A stretch of DNA of 64,000 bases from Pontederia crassipes (lineage: Eukaryota > Streptophyta > Magnoliopsida > Commelinales > Pontederiaceae). How positions within the stretch are numbered: position 1 is the stretch's first letter; every line of letters begins with the position of its first letter. The stretch lies in the NCBI GenBank assembly GCA_030549335.1, contig CM060194.1, positions 73,258,077 to 73,322,076 on the forward strand. The letters run 5' to 3'. Under the pieces are notes generated by a model. It was given only the letters and a program-made list of their open reading frames with translations. It was not told where the DNA came from and ran no database searches. Shown in pieces: positions 1 to 12,000 of this stretch. Position numbers and translations under genes: made by a program.

Positions 1-3000
1 TTATGCCAGCCTTCTTAATTCCGTTAGGAAGCTGCATCAAGTAAGTCGTGTCATATCCTGGATTCCAATGTGCTAGACAAAATAAAGTTCAACAAAGGAA
101 ACAAAACATTTGTAGAAATCCGAAAACAGGAGCCATTGTTGAGATAGTTTCGTGCAACCAGTTTCAGTTCATTAAATTTCATCCATCAAATAAACCTCAC
201 TCTATATGAACCTATTGAGAACATATCCTAACTCAAGATTGCTTTGAAATGTCAAACAATATCTCAGGCAGAAGCAAAAGCTCCAAGGAAGCGATGCTTC
301 TTTCACTCTCTACAAAAAAGTGCACTTTTTAAGTATCTTTCCATGCAGATTCTCTGCTACTTATTCCAAGCATTATATCCCTCAGAATCCAGCATCTGTT
401 ACTACTACAGTACTCTCACTTACAAGAAAATAGGAAGTTCCAAAATGAATTATATTTTTCAAGGCAACTCCAAAACCTTAGTTTACTGAACTAGAAACGG
501 ATAAAATAGAAAATTTCAAACCTCTAGATGCAAGATGGTAGGAAATAGTCCAGATCTATATGTGATACAGTCTCCCCTCCTTAAGACCAGTATCTACTAT
601 ATATCTATAACTTATATGAGACTGAAAAGGAAAAGAAAACAAAGGTTACCATCAGAAATTACGAAGCTAATCAAATGTTTTTTTTTCTGTTATGAGCAAT
701 AACAGAAGGTGTGAGAGTAAACAAAAGGAGGAATTAAGTACAAATGTCCTTTTTCTGTTATGTGCAATAACAGAAAGTGTAAAAGCAAACAAAAGGAGGA
801 ATATGCTAAAAGCACAAAGGACATTTAGGCATCAAAGGAACACAAGTACTTATGTAGGAGAGCATGATGACTGTTCTCTTTTACGTAACATATGAAACAA
901 AAAAACTTGCATCTGCATTCCCCGATATTAGGCTTAAGTCGATACTCGAGTGAAAGGAGCCAATATTTATTTCAGGAACATACCTCAAGCTTAGAATCAG
1001 CGATTAAAAAATTAAGTGGAATTGTCACATCCAGGACTTGCAAAGTCACATCGTTCAAGTTGGAATTTTCATCTACTTCTTTTATACGTTCGAAATTTCC
1101 ATACAAGGCTTTTGTAACAATCAGTCCACCTTTTTCTGACTCGTTCATTTTGTTTCTACTGGAAACATTTTCCAGTAGCTTCTGTTGCTTTTTAGCTGTT
1201 TCCCTTGCTTTCAAAACCTTCAGAAATGAACATTAGAAAATAAGTTAATGTTTCTTTTTCTCAGTGCTAATGAACATTCTTTGTTTGGCAAAACAAATAA
1301 GCATTTCAAGAAAGAGAGCATGCAAGGTAACAAAGGCATACAATATGATTATAGAGGAATAAACACATTTACCAGTGAGCAAACATGTACATATACATTT
1401 AATATATCACACAATTTCACTGTGATCAAATTGTCCATATTGGGTTGTTCAAACAGTACCGACAGATTGCTTCAAAGGCATGTTTGGAACACCTTGTATT
1501 GTATTTGTTCAAAGTAAAATACAGAAAACATTTATATTGTACTTTGGCATCCTGATGGTACAATCATCCTGTATCACCTTCGCTAAACTCTGATAACACC
1601 TATTCCTTCTCATGCAAGATGAAAATATAGTATGAACTCATGATTCTGCAAAGCCAATGAATGCAAATGCCTGTGAAGATTACTTGTCTTTCCCAAGAGA
1701 TTGTTTCTATCTTTCATGTTGTGCACCATCACCACAAATTTTATTGCTTAATTAAGAATGAAAACTCAATATTTGTTTGCTTGTGTTGCAGAAATGGAGC
1801 ACTATTTATTAGTCATTCATAAGATTATAATTCAATCTACTAAATTGAAACCAAGAGAGCACGAATCTTCCAACCTCAAGCAAAGACTCTTCTAGTTTCT
1901 CATGATCCTTTTGTTGTTGTCGTCTGTGAATCAAAGGCTCCACAACAAATTTCTGCAAGAATTCATCAGATCAATATTAAGATTTTTTTGATAAATACTG
2001 GTGCAGAAAGATATATTTATTTATCAAAGCATAAAAAAACCTTGAAAAATAACTGGTGCAGAAAGAGATATCGGAAGAAAGAGAACCTGAAGGAGAAAAT
2101 AAAGTGACGATGGGATCATCAATGCACTGGTTATGACCATTGTATTAAACTCCTTTGAGAGAGAGACCTACAAGTACATATAAGGCGATTTATTCATTCT
2201 CTTGGACAGATGCAATTATGTAATACTAACAGAGTACTGGAAATATGTCCTCAAGAAATGATTGCGTTTATCTGAGATTTCTTCAAGTAGCACACATGTT
2301 ATATGCTTGCCCTAGGACAGTACTTATTTCTCCAGAGTAGGAGATTCATGACTGCTAAAAGGGTAATAGAAAACTCATATAGCTGAACAAACATTTAGTT
2401 TTCTATTTATTAGTTTTGAAGGAGACCTAAAAGAATCACAAAATTTCAGGGAATATGTTGTTCCCATTTTTTCCTGAGGAATATGCTGATCTTGTGCTTT
2501 CATTTTTTTGCTAGCATGTTCTCTCCCATTTTCCTTCTTTCATGCTCATTCTCACTATTGTTTTCCCCTATTTCTAGCGCTATTAGCTTTCTCTAGATCA
2601 ACCTAGAAGCATCATGGTTCTCCTTGAAATATCTTAGTTGTGAACTGATGATACAAAAAGGACGACTATTGAATAGTAATCCATCCAGTCATATTATGAA
2701 GCATGAAGCAGGGCACAAGTGATAACAAAACTACAGTGTTGCAAAGTCAAAACAAGGCTCACAAGTTCTCTCCATGTTTCCTAAGGAACAAAATGTTCTC
2801 CAGTCTCCAAAGGAGACATCATAATGCTAAATTAAAAATGCCCAAATAAGAGTTTAACAGTCTTCTTTCAACCTCTTGATCTGTAATTGTATCTTCATGG
2901 GTGAACCATGGATAAGTCGTAAACAATGTGAGAAACATAAAGTTGCTAATAGTGGGTGCAACTTTGATGTTACAATTATCAATGAACTTAAATGAAATTA

Positions 3001-6000
3001 CTGGTAAATGTACAAGAAAATTCGTATTTGGGCCTTTAGCGTAACCCATTAGTTTGGTTTTTCCTGTATCAGATTTCCTTTTCTTTAGGTTTCGTTGTTA
3101 GTTTGGAAGTCTTTTATTTGGATCATATGGAACTCTGTTGTTGCATTGTTATAAAAAGAAATGGTTACCTTCATGTTTCTTCATTTTTAAGATTTGTAGC
3201 CATCTAACTAAAACAACAAACAAAAGATAACTAATCAAACAACATCCATTTGATCCTTTTGTTATTGCAATAAAATGAATCCTTGCCCGGTGGGTGAGTC
3301 GGATTATGGGGCCCGAGGATAGCTTATGGAGGGAGGTGTTCTTCACATGCTACGGCCGAGATCTGTGATGGGATTTTAGGCCCACCATACCCCGTGGCGC
3401 TTCGAGGGGAGTGGCGGCTTTTTTCCCGCGTGTGCGGCCTTTCATGACTCCATCGCTCAGCTCCGGGGAGGCATTCTCATTTTGGCGGCACAACTGGCTT
3501 CTCGGGGGCCCACTTGCGAACTCCTTTCCCCGACTATATGCTCTAGCATGCATCTGTGGCCGAGTGTTGGTCTCAGATAGGTGGCTCGAGGACTGGCTCA
3601 TGGACCAGCAATTTTCTGACCTACTAGCACTTCATTAGAGGATTGCCCCTTTTCGTCCACATCCGACGCAGACAGATGGCTGGATTTGGGTATCGGGCTC
3701 TTTCTCGACACAGTCTCTATCTCCGTTTTCTTTCGGCTTCCACCGACTTAGAGGACATCAAAGCAAATTGCAGACTCATCTGCCGCTCTCGATTGCCGCT
3801 GAAAGTCAAGGTCTTTGCTTGGCTTATGCGGCGAGAGCGGATTCTCACCAGAGTTTACAGGGCACGGTGGGTGTTGCATGCGGATACCTCTTGTGTTCTG
3901 TGTGGGGAGTCGGAGGAGGACGTAACACACCTTTTCTTCAGTTGTCGAGTATCACGTGCATTATGGTCCCGGATGAGTAGTACGGGCGGTTTTCCTTTGG
4001 CGACGACGGACTTCTAGCAAACCATGAGGGGACTTGGTCGATAGAGGCTGGATTGGAGATCTCATGTGACAACCTTTCTGGCCGGTGCTTGGACCATCTG
4101 GCTTCAGCGCAACCGAGTCATTTTTTGTGAGGAGAGATGTCAGGTGGATAATATTGTACATCACATGTTTTCACTTCTTCGAGATTGGGGCATTGACTAG
4201 CATCCTTTTGTCTTACTTTTTGCCACTCTCCACTGGAGAGTGTTTCTCTTGTATATGACGTTTACCCCTGATGATATATATATATACGTGGATGACAACC
4301 AAACTGGTGGCCATCCTTTCCTTTCTCAAAAAGAAAGGGTAAATCGTAAGTACCATATAGACGGATAGACTTCGTTAAATTATATCTTATGATTTCCCAC
4401 AGAAACAGCGAATAAAGAAATAAGAGTTTGAAAATTTTGAGCATGGCAAGATTTCCAATACAAGATACCTATTTTGAGGCCTTCATAAAAGATCAACGAA
4501 AGGTATCGAAAACCATTTGAAGACATACTTCTAAAGCAATAAAAAGAAAGGAACTAAAAATATAAGAAGCATGACACCAGTCATACTGACTTAACAAACT
4601 TCTAAGGGTGATTGTACACATCTCTAAATTTAGAATGACAAGCTTCAGAATTTGCCATTAATTTTATATTCTTAACACTCCCCCTCACGTGTGGACTGCC
4701 GACAACTTTTTGGTCTAGCCCAAGCCCAACACGTGGACAACTAAGGGAGAAAATTACTTTTTAATAAGAGCTTAACGAGGTTCGAACCCTTGACCTCTGG
4801 CTCTGATACCATGTTAAATTTGATGCGCTGACCAGTTTTCCTAAAAGCTTAAGCCATTAGGAAGAACATCATTTTATATTCTTAACGAGGATAAACTTCA
4901 GAATATTGCTTTGCTTCTTGATAACATAAACAATTAAATAATCTCTAAAGGTAAGAATCAGGTTAGCATAAAAATCACAAGAATATATCAACATGTGAGG
5001 CACACAAATGTAGTGGTGACAAGGATGAGCTTACTGGAACAACTAACTTGTGAACTCCTCGTAGCAACTCAAACCTCCAAGAGACCCCCTGAAAATTACC
5101 AAGTAAAATCATATAGTCTCACATGAAGAAAACAGAAACCATCAATTGGCATACTTAACAAGTCACTTGCAACAAACAATATTTGAAATGAAAATTAGCT
5201 AGTCAGAACGCCCACATTAAAATACATTTTTAAGCAAAAAAAAAAGAACTAGTATATTTCAAAAGAGGTTAGGTAGCATGCAACCAATTTTTGTACAACC
5301 AATATGAAACCAACAAATCAGGACCGTTAGATCATGATTAGATGGTTGAGATTCATCCTCTATTAAATCTAATGTTAAGTTATTAAATTAAATCTCAACC
5401 ATCTAATCATCATCCAACGGTTCAAATTCATTGGATGCATATTGGTTGTACAACTTTTGGTTGCATATTACTTAAACCCATTTCAAAATGTTGGAATTTC
5501 CATCTCAAAATTGTATTCCGAAGTATCTCTTGAGGTAATCCTAAAAGTCGACTTGCTTGCTTGTTTTCAAGGAAGATGACTATTCTTGATTTCTCAAAAA
5601 AGAAACTAGAGGCTAAGGGGAATCTTGTTTTTAGTAAAATAAACTCTGCAATCACTTGAATAAGGAAACCACAAAACTTTATAAACCATTTCAAAAAACA
5701 AAACAAAACAAAACTTTATAAACAGAATTTCAGTCTATGATTTGAACGTTACCTGGTGAACTTTAAAGTCGTTATGGTCAACGGTCCTAGAACCTTGGGA
5801 GTCATTGTCAGGGTAAGTCCCATAAGTATGAAGGTCAGGTAAATTCATAACACATTACTACCTATAACTTGTCCCTTATGAATGAAGTGGCAATTGGGAA
5901 CAAAGGAAAAATCCTGGAACTCTCGTATGGTTGTACTGTATATAAATGTTTAGGAGAAAACACATCATAAGCAGAGACCAGAGAGGACAATAGATCATGT

Positions 6001-9000
6001 TTGATTAGCCTACTCCAGCAACGTTATAAAAGTAATAGAACAACCTCACGAATCGATGTACACTTCATCAAAGAGAAGGATGCTCGACAAATTTTACAAA
6101 CTAGGGTACAATGTCAGGAAATTTGTTGAGCTTGAAAATAATGCCAATGAAAAGAAGCTTTTGCTTGCATTCACTACTAACATTATTGGCCACGAAATTG
6201 CAGTAGGCTAATTTTTTATATGAAATAACATGATGTTGCTTCTTCTGAATCAAGAGTTGCTTCAGGGTTGGAAGATTAAATGCATAGTTCAACTAACACT
6301 AGTTTTCATGTGCATAAGAAAAAAGAAACAGCAATATGCAATTGAAAATAGAGTCAGTGTTTGCATGTATGTATTCAATCACCTGAATTCCGATAACATA
6401 GTGTGCTCGCACAGAACTTGAATCAGATATTTTCCTGCCTGCTCCAATTTCGAACTCAAGTGCAGTACTAATGACACAAATGCAAAAAAATGAGGTAATC
6501 AGAATAGTTCACATATATTATGAGGTGATTTTTTTAAGTTAATAATGACAATAAAAATAAAATTTGGCTTTAAACTTCTGAAGTGACCAAAAAAGACTGC
6601 ATAAATATGGGGCTGAGTTTGTGCTTCAAACATATTGAATTCTGAAGAAATATACAAGCTGGCAGAAGACAATAAATAAATTGCACCAACAACAGTACAT
6701 ACCTCCCAACACGGCCAGCAACTCGGCCATGAGACTTTGGAGAGAAGTTACGTGTATAGTGAGCTGAGGCACCAAAAGAACCTGCTCCAAACTGTAAAAA
6801 GTAAAAAAAACCACATGAAACAGAGGAAAAATATGGAGATCACATGAAGCAGCTATGGTCCATAAAAAGTCAGAACTAGATATGTTTCAAAACTCAAATA
6901 AAGGTCGAACTGTGACTTGAAAAGAAAAACATAACAGCTCTTCAGCATCACGTGAAAGATTAACACCTGGCTGCATTTTGTATAACATAAACGGCAAATA
7001 CAAAATTTTATATGCTATGGGAAGTTTTTTTTTTCTTAAAAGGTATAAGTCCTATTATCACTCAAATAGGTCTGTGAGCAAGAGACAAGAACCTCCCATA
7101 GTATAATGTTCTATTAATTATAATACTTCTCGAAACAAAATATTTTCTTTCTCCTCAAAAAAAGAAACAAATATTTTCTTAACAAGTGCAGAATATAATA
7201 AACATAACAATTGGCAACTTCAATATGAAAAATAAGCCAAAAATCAAGAGACTTTTTTTTATTTTGAAGGCAATTCAAAAGACTTTTAGAGTAAAAACAC
7301 GACCGGAGGAGAGAAAGTTTAAGAGTAGGCCGACCCGATATGATAACGGGTAAGCCGTCCAATAAGTTTACGAGTAGTACGTGTCCGGTCCGATCCGTCC
7401 AATAAGTTATCGAGTTCGGACGCATAATAGGCCAAATATTATATTTCAACCATTTGCCCAATATCCGATAGTCCGATATCCGTCCGATATCCATCCATTA
7501 ACTAACAATCCGTTGGATAGGTCCTCCGTTAATCCGTTAATAATATTAGCTAATAAACTTATATAATAATATTTACCTAATAATAGAATATAAGTTGTTT
7601 ATCCATTATTAATTTGATTTAGTTCTGTTATTAATGAAAAATAAAATAAAATAAACAAATGAGTAAAAAGACAAAAAAATAAAGAAAATTATGAGAAAAC
7701 TAAAGGAAAAAATAATGATACCTTATTTATTATATTATTTTATTAATGTATCAAGAAAAGAACATAAGAAAATATAGAAAAAAGCAATGTCAATTTTAAA
7801 AATAAATGAAAATAATGAATTAGTTTTTTTTTAATTAATGGGCTTGCCCCGATTCGTCCGTTAGCCGATCTATCCTTTAAGGCCTATCAGACCTTAATGG
7901 GCCGGACAAGTTTGAAAGTCTATTAGGTGGACCGATAAGGGCCGGACAAGTTTGAAAGTCTATTAGGTGGTCCGATAATAACTCGTTAAATTAACGGGCT
8001 TGTCTGCCCGTCCGATATCCAATCAAAACTTGATTGACCGAAACTATTAGGAGCGTCCAATCCGTTAAACACCACTAAGTACGGGTTATTGGTTATAAAA
8101 CATGAGTCAAAATAAAGAAAAGTCAAAGTGCTTCTTGAATCATGCAATCTCATAACCTGACAAACAAAGTTCAGTTGATAAGCCAGAGTCAGTAAGAAGA
8201 AAAGTAAACAAGGAAACAGAAGCCGGCAAGAGGCTGCAATGATAAAGAAGGAAGAACGCAATTTGGCACCATTCAAGCATTGGAATCACATTGATAGTGA
8301 ACAGTGTGATGACTATTTCCCACGCTACAATAGAACAATGCAACATCAATTGAGAACCCTAGGATTGAATCATTCTACCACAATTTTCGACGGATCTTCA
8401 GTTCAGGTTGTTCATTGAGAGCTAGGAGTGGTAACTTTGATCAAGAATGGAAAAATCTATTGGATTATGGGAGAAGATTAGAGAAAGGTGAGGCTACAAA
8501 GAAGAAGAAAACAAAATAAAGAGGTGGATACCAAATACATTCCTAGAGAACCTTTTTTGTCCGGTTTGGTTTCCCAATCTTTTTTTCTCCTTAGAAATGT
8601 AAGGATGACTACCAACTTTGTGTAATAATCCTATTTGTATTAAAAGTGTATCTGAGTGAAGGGTGAAGGAAAAACAAAAGAGTGTGAGGATTCACACAGA
8701 GGAGCTACTCCTCGCCCCACTCCGCGATAAGAAAAATGGTGTAGTGTACAATGTTCTCAATATAGCACCAGTCACTCACAAAAATAGCTTGGTTTCGCTA
8801 TAGCTAAATGACAAAATTGACCACACGCTACCCTAATACATGGTAAAATTCAAATTCAGTAGTGTCATTTAAAATATTTCATAACCTATAATTTTATAAT
8901 TGTGCGTTAAGAAAGTGTATCATCAGGATTCTGTAAATGGAAATGTTTATTTTGCATAGAGGATATATCAAAATACATTTTTTTCATGAGAAGCATTCAT

Positions 9001-12000
9001 TTCATATATGCATAATTATAACAAACTTAATGACTTTACAATCTGACTTTATGATATAAAATGAGGCTATGGGATGTTTCACTAGTTTACCTAGGCCCCC
9101 GAAGTTGACAACTTCATTCTTAAGACAACAAGCACATTCTAATTAACAAAAAACATTGAAAACAGTGTCTTCAGAGACATCCAATCAAATTGGAAAAACC
9201 ATTGAAAGCACAGGCACAAGAAAGCTACAAGATATCCAACACACATTTCCAAATGAGATCATCATTAGAAGTTACTGGTGATTTAAAAATAATACTTGAC
9301 TGCCTCCTGTATTTAACATTTTGCATCTTTCTGAGGTTGACCCTTGGAAAATGCAGTTTAAAAGAAAGTTTAGCCATCAAAATTTCTTCAAATGCATGCT
9401 TGCAAAATAAGAAAATTTCAGATAATCAAACACAAGACAAAATCAACTTTTGAGCAAACCTGCAAATTTAAAGACATCAAGAACACTACTTCATGCAAAT
9501 TAACAGTTTATTTGACAAAAACCTAAAAATCCTAAAAAATATCTTATTCAACTAAAAAAATGTCATACAAGAAGCGAAGACAAAGGAAGATATCTTTAAG
9601 AAGAATGAATTATTGTAGATTGCTACACCGAAAAGTGCCTGAAACCTTAGATGTGAGGAATTTTCAAGAAGAAAGGTATAACTTCTACTCCACACCTTTA
9701 ATTCTCCAGCAGCGGAATTTTTTTCATCTTTCTTCTTCCACCCAACAGAGATAGCTGAATCTTGTCCTAAAACAAGATTTATCTGTCATCACATGCATAA
9801 GGATACCTCTTGTTAACATATATACAATCATTAGGAAAGTTGAAAACATGTTTCCTATTTAAAAGGAGTTGAAATCTCAAAATGAAAATTAAATTTGATG
9901 TAAATGTAGTGAAAAGAGGTTTGCACAAGTGCATGACGCATTAGCTTTGTTGACTATGTTAAAGAAAAACTGAAGAAATATCAGTCTAATATCTGTTGAC
10001 AACTAATTCTTAGGTAAGACTGAAGAACATGAGCCAAAATGCCACTTTCAAACTCGACAAGCATGAGCTCTAACAAACTTAAAATACATGTTTCTGGCAA
10101 AAAAGAAAAGAAAAGTTAAATCAATGCACAACTGACATACATGACCAAGACTTGTTTCTGATAGTCGGCGAGTCCAAGTGTTAGAAAGATTGACCGATCC
10201 ATCTCCCAAAGATATTGCTAATCCAGTAGTAGCTGTTGAATGTTGGGAAATTTGGCTGAAAAAAGAACAGTTCTGTGTAACATCAGTCATGTACATTTGC
10301 TACAGTTTGTCAAAAATGAAATGAGCAATCAGACACTAGGTCTTGGAAATGTAAATAAACAAATTTGCTTAAGCTCAAAGTCTTACCGCGATATCTGCAA
10401 TACACCCATAGTCCGTAGACCAGTTGTTGCCATGAAATCTACTGAAGTAACAGGGGAGAGTTGGTGCCTTGAAAAAATTCTTGCGGCACCTGTTCCACTA
10501 TTACCAACGACTACCATGTTTCCACCAATGCCAATTATGTCACGTTTCGATATCTGAGACTGAACTTCACTAGACATTTCCATTCTGTAAAATGTCAACA
10601 TACAATGAAGAGATTCTGAAGAATTACACTAGTGACATGTTATCTCATATTCAGAAATATGGAAGGCAAAACAACTGCATTTCAGCATTCAACCAAACCA
10701 GAGAAGGAAGTACTACATAGCGTAATGCTACATCAAACATCAGAAAAGATGTATTATTTGGAATGAAGAGTAAAGCTTGAGCATATTTACATTCAATAAA
10801 CCAACATCAGCGTAAAAACTTAAAAGTCAAATACATTATAACAAGTATCATAGACGATGTTCAAACTTTTCTATTCTACTTCCAGATACATGAGAAATAT
10901 ATCAGTTTGATAGGAATCATAATGGGACCAGTATATGTTATGCTGAATCATGTTCTGATGATTTTGGGCCTATCAGTAAAATAGATGTCATATATGTGCT
11001 ATGAGGTGATACAACTTGATATGAATCCACTACTGACTATTACAAAAAAAATTGAGAGAACTATTATAAAATTTATAAATAGGAAAACTGCAATTTCGTG
11101 GGAATGATTAAAATTGATTTTTTTCTCAAGGGAAAAATACTGTGATTCAATGAGGCACACCAAGTGAACTTTCTGAGTGGAAAAAAATTTCTCTCCAGTC
11201 ACTCGCTCTGCTGAAAGATCCATCATCTGTCACACACAGCAGCTTTCTCCACCTTCCCACCCCCTCCCACACCAATAGTCTACCTCTGGCATCCTACTAC
11301 ACATCAAAGTACTATTTGTTATCCTGATATTTTTTTCCTTACTGCTTTTAAATGTTGCTTCTATCAATTTCTCTTCAAAACTTATTATGTTAACAATCCC
11401 ACTTGAGGAGATTGTAAACAAGCACCCCACCAAGTGAAAACTGACTAAACATCGTATTACCCAATCTGACTAAACATATTCAGGTCAAACCAACTTCTAG
11501 AGCAAGATGAGCATTCGATTAGCATGCCATTAGGCAGCAAAGTATGAATTTTTCTATAATACACATGATGTAGCAAAACTCTGCTGAAACACACCACCTC
11601 TCATTTCCCATGATTTTGCAAACAATTAATTTTTTTCAATCTGGCGATCCAATGAACAAAGTGTTGAAATTTCATATCATACAGCGCCAATTTTTCACTA
11701 ACAAATGTTTGGATTGTTTGGAAGTTGATTGCAACTTCCAACTCCGAAGTTCATCACATTAGTTTCATGTTAACATATCATAAAACATTCCATGAGATGC
11801 ACATATAACAGTACTAAGCATTATACCCGAGCCCATAGACTGTTTTGGAGTTTGTCAGTCTAAAAGACAAGACCACAGCATGAAAATATGAACATCAGAT
11901 GCATATGTAACAGTACTAAGCATTATACCCGAGCCTGTACACTGTTTTGGAGTTTGTCGGACTAAAAGACAAGGACATAGCATGAAATCAAGTTTTGATA

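Noticed and set aside
32..56. Alternative acceptors for the last visible exon of the J-protein gene near 55-80
   Set aside because: They are out of phase with the donor at 984; GATGCAG at 32-38 keeps phase and the family alignment.
4780..4815. Possible tRNA gene (GGTTCGAACC box B-like sequence)
   Set aside because: No box A at the right distance and no cloverleaf; the context is the primer site of a TRIM-like element.
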